A stretch of DNA of 64,000 bases from NCBI GenBank assembly GCA_050313995.1, contig JBNPMM010000001.1; one strand, 5' to 3'. The position numbers were made by a program, and so were the translations under genes. Below are positions 35,201 through 42,348 of this stretch, in pieces (positions within the stretch are counted from its first letter, which is position 1; each line of letters starts with the position of its first letter). The notes beneath the pieces were generated by a model. The model was not told the DNA's origin, ran no database searches, and was given only the letters and a program-made list of their open reading frames with translations. Source of the DNA: JAUMWX01 sp023394215. GTDB taxonomy: Bacteria > Bacillota > Clostridia > Tissierellales > Peptoniphilaceae.

Positions 35201-35487
35201 AGACCTGTTTGTCCCCCACAGTTACCCAAAATGGCATCGGGTTTTTCCATACTTATAATCCTTGAAGCAAAATCAAGTGTTAAGGGCTCTATAAATACCT
35301 TATCTGCAATTTCCGTATCGGTCATTATCGTTGCCGGGTTTGAGTTTATAAGTATAACCTCATAACCTTCTTCTCTCAGTGACTGGCAGGCTTGAGACCC
35401 TGAATAATCAAACTCCGCAGCCTGTCCTATTATTATAGGACCTGAACCTATTACTAATATTTTCTTTATATCTTGTCTCTTAGGCAT
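32284..35487 (-). CDS. carB: Carbamoyl-phosphate synthase large subunit
   Basis: A 1067-residue protein of full family length with two homologous ATP-grasp synthetase halves (IKKILVIGSGPIIIGQAAEFDYSG and RVIVLGSGPIRIGQGVEFDYS), an oligomerisation domain and a C-terminal MGS-like allosteric domain (YGIYTTKGTHDYF). It makes carbamoyl phosphate from bicarbonate, two ATP and ammonia, the ammonia normally channelled from CarA. MPKRQDIKK at 35487 is chosen as start (AGGGGGAAG upstream). Both synthetase halves look intact, which matters because the partner CarA has a degenerate glutaminase site. Confidence 0.96.
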   Translation of the reverse strand: MPKRQDIKKILVIGSGPIIIGQAAEFDYSGSQACQSLREEGYEVILINSNPATIMTDTEIADKVFIEPLTLDFASRIISMEKPDAILGNCGGQTGLNMVVELANAGVLEANNVEVLGTKLDAIEKAEDREKFKNLMLELGQPVPESTIVHSVEDALSFANTIGYPVVVRPAFTLGGTGGGFARDDEELSDIAKNGLKLSPVNQCLIEKSIAGYKEIEFEVMRDNKDTTIIVCSMENVDPVGIHTGDSIVVAPSQTLTEYENSMLANVAKKIVSALDINGGCNVQLALEPNSLEYYVIEVNPRVSRSSALASKATGFPIAKIAAKTAVGLCLDEIINPVTNTNYACTEPSVDYIVTKLPRFPFDKFQTADRRLGTQMKATGEVMSIGRNFEEGLLKSIRSIELKVDHIEIEDLPEDMDALIDKMRNRDDERLFTIMKLIRKGCDLDKIYEVTKIDRFFLEKLKHIYFLEEEVKANKGDLEVLRKVKKYGFSDSYIGRQWGMTEKEIYDLRKENSIVPVFKIVDTCSGEYDSTTPYFYSSYLGQNESIRSDKKRVIVLGSGPIRIGQGVEFDYSTVHCVKTLREMGYEAIVINNNPETVSTDFSISDKLYFEPLTIEDVMHVIDLEDPLGVIVQFGGQTAINLVSKLVERGVNILGTSLENIDKAEDRHKFEMMLKELDIKQPVGNTAFTTEEALNIAREIGYPVLLRPSYVLGGRAMEIVHNDSDLVKYMKGAIKEISHDSPILVDKYIVGKEVEIDAISDGKDVLIPGIMEHIERAGVHSGDSISVYPSQTLSQRVKDKIVEYAVKIGRGFNFIGLFNIQFIVSREDEEVYVLEVNPRSSRTIPFLSKVTGIHMADIASKVTMGQGLREQGYGTYLLKEEERIYVKAPVFSFAKLRSVDTTLGPEMKSTGEVLGGDVTLEKALYKAMISSGIKIPTYGSVLMTVADSDKKEALELAQRFKNIGYGIYTTKGTHDYFSDKGLETQEVSRITAEDDKGMDVLDIIIKGKVNYVINTISQDSDSAKDGFLIRRVSAENNMPCFTSLDTADAIVKVLESQAFSLRAMGGGI

Positions 35488-36565
35488 TTTCTTCCCCCTT
35501 AAAAGCTTCAATCAAATCATAAAATACTTGATATCTTGAATTTATACTTCCTTCAAACTCCATACCGGCTTGAAACTGAATTGAAAAGCAGAATTTTTCC
35601 TTATTTAATAAGCCGTCCACACTTTTATTATTTATATCTTCATAAATCACAGCATCATCTCTATCAGAATTTGCCCTCCTAATCGTATATAGATTATTTT
35701 TTGCTACGATCTCAACCTTATTTGTTAAAAGATTTCTTACGGGATAATTTGCTCCACCGAATCCGAACTTCATCCTTTCTATTTCAAATCCCAAAGCTGC
35801 CCCAACAAGCAAGTGCCCCAGTCCTATACCGAAGACCGGAACCCTGCCCAAAATGCTTGAACAGGCATTGAGTGTATCTAAAATATTTTCGGGTCTTCCG
35901 GGACCATCACTATATATAACTCCATCAGGTTTTAGAGACAATATATAGTCACCTGTGACATCATAGGGCAGAACCGTTATATCCATATTATTTTTATTAA
36001 GTTCCTTTACTATATCATTTATTGAACCCAAATCTATTACTAAAATCTTCTTACCGTCATTGGGAATATGAAAAGCCTTCTGTATGGAAACTTTTTCTAC
36101 CTGTTTTATATCTTCTTCGGCTTCCCTGAGTTCTTTCACTATATCGGCAAGATTTTCTATATTATCTGTAAGTTTTGCCTTAAGATTTCCTTTTTCCCTT
36201 ATAAGCTTGGTAATTTGTCTTGTATCCAAATCACTTATCCCCGGTATATCCTTTAGACTTAAAAAATCCTCAAAACTCATAGTGGAAGTCCAGTTACTCG
36301 GATAATTACAATTTTCTCCCACAACAACACCGAAAACATAAGGGTTCAAGCTCTCAGCTCCGTCCCTGTTTATGCCGGCATTCCCTATAAGAGGGTAGGT
36401 AAAGTTTATAATTTGTCCACTATAAGAACTGTCACATAAAATTCTCTGATAACCGGTCATACTCGTGTTGAAAACAAGTCTTCCTATCCTAAAATTATCT
36501 CCTCCAAATGCGAAACCTTGAAAAAAGCTCCCGTCTTCCAAAACCAAATATCTTTTCTTTCTCAT
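35480..36565 (-). CDS. carA: Carbamoyl-phosphate synthase small subunit with inactive glutaminase site
   Basis: A 361-residue CarA homologue: the N-terminal domain (LEDGSFFQGFAFG, FNTSMTGYQRIL, IPGISDLDTRQITKLIREKG) is well conserved. The C-terminal class I glutaminase domain has the right frame, but the nucleophile motif GxCxGH reads GIGLGH (Cys to Gly). The region that normally reads FSVQYHPEA reads FSIQFQAGM, so the catalytic His and Glu are also gone, and the usual QNHG is KNNL. The codons are clear (GGA for the Gly). The frame is intact and overlaps pyrC and carB, so it is not a decaying gene. It may serve as a structural partner of an ammonia-using CarB, as in mammalian CPS I. Confidence 0.92.
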   Translation of the reverse strand: MRKKRYLVLEDGSFFQGFAFGGDNFRIGRLVFNTSMTGYQRILCDSSYSGQIINFTYPLIGNAGINRDGAESLNPYVFGVVVGENCNYPSNWTSTMSFEDFLSLKDIPGISDLDTRQITKLIREKGNLKAKLTDNIENLADIVKELREAEEDIKQVEKVSIQKAFHIPNDGKKILVIDLGSINDIVKELNKNNMDITVLPYDVTGDYILSLKPDGVIYSDGPGRPENILDTLNACSSILGRVPVFGIGLGHLLVGAALGFEIERMKFGFGGANYPVRNLLTNKVEIVAKNNLYTIRRANSDRDDAVIYEDINNKSVDGLLNKEKFCFSIQFQAGMEFEGSINSRYQVFYDLIEAFKGEENA

Positions 36566-37845
36566 CCTTGCCTCCTATATACAAGTTTTCCTCCGACTAT
36601 TGTCATATCATTTACAGCTGATACTTCCCAATTATTAAATGGAGTATTTTTACCCTTTGAATAATATTTATCCTTGTCTATTTTTTCCCTTACCTTCCTT
36701 AAAACTATAAGGTCTGCGTCATACCCCTCTTCTATCCTACCTTTATTTGTAAAACCGTATCTTAAAGCCGGATTTGTAGATGTAAATCTTATAAAATCTT
36801 CCAAGCTTATGATTCCCTTTTCGAAAAAATAAGTATAAAACAAGCTCAAAGCATCCTCTATAGTAACTATACCGAACGGTGCCTTATCCATAGTTTGATT
36901 TTTCTCCTCTTCTGTATGGGGTGCATGGTCATTCGCAAGAAAATCTATAGTTCCGTCAAGAAGTCCTTCTATAAGCGCATCTCTGTCTTCCTTCGTTCTA
37001 AGCGGCGGATTCATCTTATAATTTGTATCCTTAACATCCTCATCCACAAGTAGTAAATGATGAATAGTAACCTCTCCGCTGACATCCGCTCCAAGCCTCT
37101 TATATTTCCTAAGAGCCTCCACCGTTTCCTTAGCCGAGATGTGGCAAATATGATATTTGGCCCCCGTCTTATAAGCAAGCTCTAAATCTCTTTCAGCCTG
37201 TTTATATTCAGTTTCACTCGGTATACCTATAAATCCTTGTTTTCTTGCCCATTTTCCGGCATGGACACTTGATCCCTTTTCCCTATATCTCATATCTTCG
37301 GTATGAGCTGCTATAAGTCCGCCTATGCTTTTTGACTTGATGAAGGCTTCTTCCATTACCTCATCATTTTGGACCCCGACACCGTCATCCGTAAAAAATC
37401 TAAGCCCAAATTTTTCCTTTATGGATTGCATATCAACCGTTTTCTGTCCCCTTGACTCCTCAGTGATATTCACATAAGGTATAACATTTACAAGTGCATC
37501 CCTTGAAATCTTGTCCAAATATTTTTCTATGATTTCAACTCTATCGGGATTCGGCTTTAGGTTTGGCATAGGCATAATTGTAGTGTAACCTCCCCTTGCA
37601 GCCGCTCTTGTTCCTGTAAGTATTGTTTCTTTATATTCAAATCCGGGTTCTCTCAAATGCACATGTACATCTATAGCCCCCGGCAAAAGAAGATTTCCCT
37701 CCAAGTCTATTACCTCAAGCTCGGTATATGCTTCAGGCTTTATAGACTGTCCGATAAGTTTTATTTTTCCCTCATCTATAAGAACATCCCTCTCAACCGT
37801 TTTATTTCTTTCCTTACAAATTCTTGCATTTTTTAATAAAAGCAT
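36562..37845 (-). CDS. pyrC: Dihydroorotase (class I)
   Basis: A 427-residue zinc amidohydrolase that cyclises carbamoyl-aspartate. Metal-site motif DVHVHLREPGFEYKE at the N-terminus, MPMPNLKPNPD, the later histidines in HTEDM and HICHIS, and FLANDHAPHTEEEK with the catalytic Asp are all present. It has a GGGGAGAGGA ribosome site, lies 9 bp after pyrB and overlaps carA by 4 bp (ATGA). Confidence 0.96.
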   Translation of the reverse strand: MLLLKNARICKERNKTVERDVLIDEGKIKLIGQSIKPEAYTELEVIDLEGNLLLPGAIDVHVHLREPGFEYKETILTGTRAAARGGYTTIMPMPNLKPNPDRVEIIEKYLDKISRDALVNVIPYVNITEESRGQKTVDMQSIKEKFGLRFFTDDGVGVQNDEVMEEAFIKSKSIGGLIAAHTEDMRYREKGSSVHAGKWARKQGFIGIPSETEYKQAERDLELAYKTGAKYHICHISAKETVEALRKYKRLGADVSGEVTIHHLLLVDEDVKDTNYKMNPPLRTKEDRDALIEGLLDGTIDFLANDHAPHTEEEKNQTMDKAPFGIVTIEDALSLFYTYFFEKGIISLEDFIRFTSTNPALRYGFTNKGRIEEGYDADLIVLRKVREKIDKDKYYSKGKNTPFNNWEVSAVNDMTIVGGKLVYRRQG

Positions 37846-37854
37846 TCCTCTCCC

Positions 37855-38739
37855 CTAAAATTTTTCATTAAATACATACTTTATCATAGCCTTTCTCACA
37901 TAGACCCCATTTTCCATCTGCTTAAAGATTCTTGATTTAGGATGCTCAACAAGTTCGTCGGCAATCTCCACACCCCTGTTTACAGGAGCGGGGTGCATTA
38001 TTATTGCTCTTTCTTTCATCCTTTTTACCCTTTCTTCTGTAAGGCCATATTTTTCAAGATATTCAGCCTTTGACATCTGCATTTTTTCCTCGTGTCTTTC
38101 GTGTTGAATCCTAAGCATCATTACAACATCGGCCCAAACTATACCCTCATCAAATTCTATATAGTCCTCAAAATTGTCCATATAAAAAGCCGGTCCTGAA
38201 AACTTGACATTTGCACCCAATTTCTTTAGGGCAACCTTGTCGCTGTGAGCCACTCTCGAATGTTTAATATCCCCGACTATCATTATATTTAAGCCTTTAA
38301 ATTTTCTAAATTCTTCATATATGGTAAATAGGTCCAATAAACATTGACTCGGGTGGTTTCCGCTTCCATCACCGGCATTAATTATCGGTATATTTATATT
38401 TTTCAAAAGATCAAAATAGTTATCCATAGGATGTCTTATAACTAAGGCTTCATATCCTATAGACTCGAAAGTCTTAACCGTATCATAGAGACTTTCACCC
38501 TTGGTCACCGAACTTGTCTCAGGAGAAAAGTTGGCAACGCTCAATCCCAGTTGGTGTTCTGCACTTATAAAGGAATAGTGTGTCCTGGTACTCGGCTCAA
38601 AAAAAAGGTTAGCAATAAGTCGCCTTTGCGACAATTGCCAACCTTTAAAATTTTGAGAGAAATAGCTTGCATCATCCAAGATATCCATTATATTATCAAC
38701 AGTCAAATCATCCATTTTTAGAATACTATTGTAATTCAT
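37855..38739 (-). CDS. pyrB: Aspartate carbamoyltransferase catalytic subunit
   Basis: A 294-residue enzyme joining carbamoyl phosphate and aspartate. The phosphate-binding FFEPSTRTHYSF, HPSQCLLDLFTI, MLRIQHERH and HPAPVNRGVEI are in family positions. STRTHYSF replaces the more usual STRTRxSF, a mild variation. No regulatory subunit pyrI is adjacent, as in Bacillus-type trimers. It is the first gene of the pyr operon, with GGAGGGGG before its ATG. Confidence 0.95.
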   Translation of the reverse strand: MNYNSILKMDDLTVDNIMDILDDASYFSQNFKGWQLSQRRLIANLFFEPSTRTHYSFISAEHQLGLSVANFSPETSSVTKGESLYDTVKTFESIGYEALVIRHPMDNYFDLLKNINIPIINAGDGSGNHPSQCLLDLFTIYEEFRKFKGLNIMIVGDIKHSRVAHSDKVALKKLGANVKFSGPAFYMDNFEDYIEFDEGIVWADVVMMLRIQHERHEEKMQMSKAEYLEKYGLTEERVKRMKERAIIMHPAPVNRGVEIADELVEHPKSRIFKQMENGVYVRKAMIKYVFNEKF

Positions 38740-38768
38740 AGGTCCCCCTCCAAATTTTTATCCCTAAG

Positions 38769-38797
38769 ATATTACCATAAAAAAATATAGAATGCAA
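38769..38797 (-). promoter_or_regulatory. Promoter of the pyr operon
   Basis: TTGCAT (38792-38797) and TGGTAATAT (-10 TAATAT at 38769-38774), 17 bp apart on the minus strand. The leader to pyrB would be only about 25 nt, leaving no room for a PyrR-type attenuator before the first gene. Confidence 0.65.
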
Positions 38798-38875
38798 TCA
38801 TATTTTTTATTTTCCTCTTATTGGCTAAAAATCCTTTTATCAACGAATTACCGATAATATTTAGGAATCCTAAAA

Positions 38876-39550
38876 TTACTTTTTCAGCTCATATTCCTTT
38901 AAAAGCTTAATAATATACTTTGTTATATCTGTCGCATTTACTGTATCGGACTTGCAAATTTTTTCTTCAGTTATATCAGCATCTTCGTCATGATAAAAAG
39001 AAAAATTTACCAGCAAAAAATAGTCCCTATATTTTATAAAATATTGAGAAAACGTATTATTTTTTGTTTCAGGTAAGAAATGATCATAACTGAAAGTGTA
39101 ATAATCCAAATCATCTTCGTCATTAAAAACCGCTATATCTATTTTTGATTTTTTCCCCGATTCATATGTCAAATTAAGGACCCTCGTCCTGCCTTCCGAA
39201 TCCGCCCTCTCATACCTGTCATTAAATGTTGCATCTTTTTCGACTGAAAATAAAACCTTAGAATCCGCCTCTCCGGATTTCTCCGTAAGCTTATAATCTT
39301 CAAAACTGAAAACATCAATTAAATACTTATATAGGCCGTAAAAATTATCAGTTTCCGATTTTTTAATCGATTTCAACTTGGACATATCGGCAAGCAATTC
39401 GCCATCTTTCTGTTTTTCAACAATTACGGGAAGTTCCCTATTATCCTTGTCAATCTTAGTTATATTTTGATTGCTTTTACCACAGGATGAAAGTAGAGCA
39501 ATAAATATTACTAAAAGAAATATTTTAATAAATCTCGATATTTTAATCAT
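38876..39550 (-). CDS. Putative lipoprotein of unknown function
   Basis: A 224-residue secreted protein. The signal peptide (KISRFIKIFLLVIFIALLSSCGK) ends in the lipobox LSSC with Cys at about residue 23, so Lgt and signal peptidase II should process it. The mature part is charged, rich in Asp/Glu/Lys, with no family I recognise; the N-terminal half may be a flexible tether. Its start codon overlaps the stop of a 44-residue secreted-peptide ORF (ATGA), so the two are probably translated in coupling. Confidence 0.8.
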   Translation of the reverse strand: MIKISRFIKIFLLVIFIALLSSCGKSNQNITKIDKDNRELPVIVEKQKDGELLADMSKLKSIKKSETDNFYGLYKYLIDVFSFEDYKLTEKSGEADSKVLFSVEKDATFNDRYERADSEGRTRVLNLTYESGKKSKIDIAVFNDEDDLDYYTFSYDHFLPETKNNTFSQYFIKYRDYFLLVNFSFYHDEDADITEEKICKSDTVNATDITKYIIKLLKEYELKK

Positions 39551-39681
39551 TTTATATTTGTTTCTTCAGCGTCAATCACAAAAGAATTGTTAGCAACAAC
39601 AGTAGCACGTACACTACTAAAAGAAAATAAAAATATACCCATTAAAATAATTAAAGATTTATTAATATATTTTTTTATCAT
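39547..39681 (-). CDS. Small secreted peptide (44 residues) upstream of and coupled to the lipoprotein
   Basis: A short frame with its own ribosome site GGGGGAAAT directly before ATG 39681. The product begins MIKKYINKSLIILMGIFLFS, a basic n-region plus hydrophobic core, and then SSVRATVVA, which offers a signal peptidase I site after VRA or VVA. The mature peptide would be only 15-18 residues, ending in DAEETNIK. The stop overlaps the lipoprotein start (ATGA). The function is unknown. A signalling peptide or a truncated secreted protein are both possible; coding is supported by the ribosome site, signal-peptide character and overlap. Confidence 0.6.
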   Translation of the reverse strand: MIKKYINKSLIILMGIFLFSFSSVRATVVANNSFVIDAEETNIK

Positions 39682-39699
39682 ATTTCCCCCTTATTATAT

Positions 39700-39729
39700 A
39701 TTATATAAACAATTACTAAAAACTAACAA
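39700..39729 (-). promoter_or_regulatory. Possible promoter of the small peptide-lipoprotein pair
   Basis: TTGTTA (39724-39729) and TATAAT (39700-39705) on the minus strand with 18 bp spacing; a second TATAAT at 39693-39698 overlaps. It lies just before the GGGGG ribosome site. Confidence 0.45.
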
Positions 39730-39789
39730 ACTCCCTAAGAATTTAATCGGTCTCCATTTTTGTACCTCTGAATATTTAATATTTCCATA

Positions 39790-40083
39790 AAATTCCTCTC
39801 TACACAACAAAAACTCAAACAAACATACCTCATTTATTACGGTTGTTACCCTATTTTATATTTTATAAACACAAAAAATAATTAATATTTTAATTGTAGA
39901 AATTCAGGATTTAACTTCTTAAAAATCCCCAAATCCATCATTTTTACATTTTCTTAATATTATATAAGCTAAATATATATACAAAAATATTATAAACCAG
40001 ATTAAAATATTGAAATTTTCAGCCTTTTGAAAAAGATTTTCTTGAATATTTGCATATATTTTATTATTTTTGAAAAATAATTT
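39790..40083. other. AT-rich intergenic spacer between divergent genes
   Basis: About 300 bp of very AT-rich DNA between the peptide/lipoprotein pair and livJ. I see no convincing coding frame, tRNA, or terminator. Short frames on both strands here lack ribosome sites and consist of Phe/Ile/Lys/Asn runs as expected by chance. Confidence 0.5.
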
Positions 40084-40092
40084 ATTTTTCTA

Positions 40093-40120
40093 TTGCAAAA
40101 AAATTTTTTGAAGCTATAAT
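40093..40120 (+). promoter_or_regulatory. Promoter of the liv operon
   Basis: TTGCAA (40093-40098), 16-bp spacer, TATAAT (40115-40120), then a leader of about 55 nt with a weak AT-only hairpin and GGAGGAA before the ATG at 40184. Confidence 0.6.
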
Positions 40121-40183
40121 ATGTAATTATGATTTGTATTATTATAAAAATAAATAATACATTATTAATATTTGGAGGAATGT

Positions 40184-41356
40184 ATGAAAAAATTAAAAAA
40201 ACTTGCCGGGCTTCTATTGGCAACAAGCTTGGTTTTGACTGCCTGTGGAGGCCAGCAAAACAAAAATGATAAGGAAAACAATCAAACCGCTGCAGAGTCG
40301 GAAACCATAAAAATAGGTTCTATGGGTCCTCTTACTGGTGGCGCTGCCGTATATGGCGTAAGCTCTACAAACGGAGCAAAATTAGCAGTTGAAGAAATCA
40401 ACGCTCAAGGCGGTATAAACGGTAAAAAAATAGAATATATTTTACACGATGATAAAAATGATACAAATGAAGCTATTCACATATATGACCTTTTGGCTGA
40501 AGAAAAAGTAGTTGCTATACTTGGAGCGATAACTTCCGCTCCGTCTGAGGCTGTAGCAGCAAGGGCAAAGGAAGATAACCTGCTTATGATTACTCCTTCA
40601 GGTACTCAATTCGGTATAACTTCAAACAGACCTAATGTATTCAGAGTTTGCTATACGGATCCATTCCAAGGCCAAATACTTGCTCAATATGCTTCAGAAA
40701 GCGGTAAGAAAACCGTAGCACTTATGAAAAACACTTCTTCTGAATATTCAAGCGGTGTTTATGAAGCATTTAAGGAAAAAGCAAAAGAATTGGGGCTTGA
40801 AATCGTAGCTGAAGAATCCTATGGAAATGCCGATAAAGACTTCCGTGTTCAACTTACCAATATAGCTGCAAAAAAACCGGAAATACTTTTGGTACCGGAT
40901 TATTATGAAGTGAATGCTTTAATCCTTTCTCAAGCAAGAGAAATAGGTATCGACGCCTTGATACTTGGTCCTGACGGATGGGACGGTATTGTCACTCAAG
41001 TTGAAAAATCCAACCAAGCCCTACTTGAAAATGTAGTGTTTGCAAACCACTATTCAATTGATGACAAGTCTGAAAAGATTCAAAACTTCTTAAAGAATTA
41101 CAGAGAAAAATTCAATGAAGAGCCTACAGCCTTCTCAGCCTTGGCTTATGACGGTATCTATATGATTAAATCAGCTATAGAAAATGCAAAATCTACAGAT
41201 AAACAAGCTGTTATAGATGCCATGAAGGCTATAAACTATGAAGGTATAACAGGAAAATTATCATTTGATGAAAACAACAATCCTATTAAGGAAGTTTCAA
41301 TGATAAAAATCGAAAACGGCGAATATAAGTTGGACAAACTTGTTAAGTCTAAATAA
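40184..41356 (+). CDS. livJ: Branched-chain amino acid ABC transporter, substrate-binding lipoprotein
   Basis: A 390-residue periplasmic-binding-fold protein of the Leu/Ile/Val family. Lipobox LTAC follows a short signal peptide (Cys about residue 21). The mature protein starts with a Lys/Asn/Asp-rich linker and then IKIGSMGPLTGGAAVYG, GINGKKIEYILHDDKND and GAITSAPSEAVA, typical of type I LivJ folds. ATG 40184 is the start, since GGAGGAA occupies the upstream frame. It would deliver branched-chain or similar amino acids to LivHMGF. Two hairpins after the gene may favour excess binding protein over permease. Confidence 0.94.
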   Translation: MKKLKKLAGLLLATSLVLTACGGQQNKNDKENNQTAAESETIKIGSMGPLTGGAAVYGVSSTNGAKLAVEEINAQGGINGKKIEYILHDDKNDTNEAIHIYDLLAEEKVVAILGAITSAPSEAVAARAKEDNLLMITPSGTQFGITSNRPNVFRVCYTDPFQGQILAQYASESGKKTVALMKNTSSEYSSGVYEAFKEKAKELGLEIVAEESYGNADKDFRVQLTNIAAKKPEILLVPDYYEVNALILSQAREIGIDALILGPDGWDGIVTQVEKSNQALLENVVFANHYSIDDKSEKIQNFLKNYREKFNEEPTAFSALAYDGIYMIKSAIENAKSTDKQAVIDAMKAINYEGITGKLSFDENNNPIKEVSMIKIENGEYKLDKLVKSK

Positions 41357-41367
41357 AAATCTGTTTT

Positions 41368-41428
41368 GAAAGTCTCATAAGACTTTCCCGTCGTTAAAAA
41401 TCATAAGGAGATGTCTTCATCTCCTTAT
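41368..41428 (+). terminator. Paired hairpins between livJ and livH (partial terminator/processing site)
   Basis: GAAAGTCT-CATA-AGACTTTC (41368-41387) is followed by a stronger 11-bp stem with loop TCTT (41403-41428) and then ATTTATCTT. The tail is weakly U-rich. This placement is common where a binding protein must outnumber its permease. Confidence 0.45.
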
Positions 41429-41462
41429 ATTTATCTTAGAGAAATTATTAAGGAAATATACA

Positions 41463-42347
41463 ATGAATATACTATTACAAACACTAAACGGCCTTCAGAT
41501 AGGCGCCATATATGCCCTTGTAGCCCTTGGGTATACCATGGTTTACGGCATAGCAAAATTAATAAATTTTGCCCACGGCGATATATTAATGGTAGGTGCC
41601 TATGTCGCATACTTTACCATACCGCTATTGGTAAGCTTAAATATCCCTATTTACGCCAGTATAATAGCTTCTATACTGGTATGTGCTCTTTTGGGTATTT
41701 TAATAGAAAAAATAGCCTACAGGCCCCTTAGAAATTCACCGAGAATTTCCAACCTGATAACAGCTATCGGAGTATCGCTTCTTATAGAAAATTTGGTCTT
41801 AAAATTTATAGGAACAGGTTCTGTACCCTTCCCTAAAGTTTTCACCCAAGCTCCAATAGTAATAGGCGGACTTTCAATAAATTTTTCTATTGTGGTCACC
41901 GTTACAGTTACTATAATACTTACAATACTTTTGCAATTATTTATGAAAAATACAAAAATGGGAACGGCAATGCTTGCCACAAGCGAGGACTATGGCGCCT
42001 CAAATCTCGTAGGTATCAACGTAGACAAGTCCATAAGCCTTGTTTTTGCCATAGGTAGCGGACTTGCTGCAGTAGGTTCTCTCCTATATGTTGCCACATT
42101 CCCTCAAGTAAATCCTACAATCGGTATGATGCTCGGCATAAAAGCCTTTATAGCTGCCGTTTTGGGAGGTATAGGCAACATACCCGGAGCTGTCATAGGC
42201 GGTTTTATATTAGGTATAGTTGAAGCTCTTACAAAGGCATATATATCTACAGAACTTGGTGATGCCTTTGTTTTCGGCATTTTGATATTGGTACTTTTAT
42301 TTAGACCTAACGGTCTTTTCGGCAAAAAAGAAAGGGAAAAGGTGTAA
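41463..42347 (+). CDS. livH: Branched-chain amino acid ABC transporter permease LivH
   Basis: A 294-residue permease with about eight membrane segments. The family pattern is clear (LLQTLNGLQIGAIYALVALGYTMVYGIAKLINFAHGD at the start, and GIKAFIAAVLGGIGNIPGAVIGG near the end). It forms the membrane channel with LivM. It is one base upstream of livM. Confidence 0.95.
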   Translation: MNILLQTLNGLQIGAIYALVALGYTMVYGIAKLINFAHGDILMVGAYVAYFTIPLLVSLNIPIYASIIASILVCALLGILIEKIAYRPLRNSPRISNLITAIGVSLLIENLVLKFIGTGSVPFPKVFTQAPIVIGGLSINFSIVVTVTVTIILTILLQLFMKNTKMGTAMLATSEDYGASNLVGINVDKSISLVFAIGSGLAAVGSLLYVATFPQVNPTIGMMLGIKAFIAAVLGGIGNIPGAVIGGFILGIVEALTKAYISTELGDAFVFGILILVLLFRPNGLFGKKEREKV

Positions 42348-42348
42348 A

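Noticed and set aside
35480..36565. CarA as a pseudogene
   Set aside because: The frame is full length, without stops, overlaps both neighbours, and the N-terminal domain is well conserved.
38740..38875. PyrR-type attenuator before pyrB
   Set aside because: The predicted promoter leaves about 25 nt of leader, and no terminator/antiterminator stems were found.
39587..39790. 67-residue plus-strand frame opposite the secreted peptide
   Set aside because: No ribosome site; AT-rich composition explains it, and the minus-strand peptide frame is better supported.
40124..40170. AT-only hairpin in the livJ leader as a possible riboswitch
   Set aside because: Only A/T pairs, short, no conserved motif; expected by chance in DNA of this composition.
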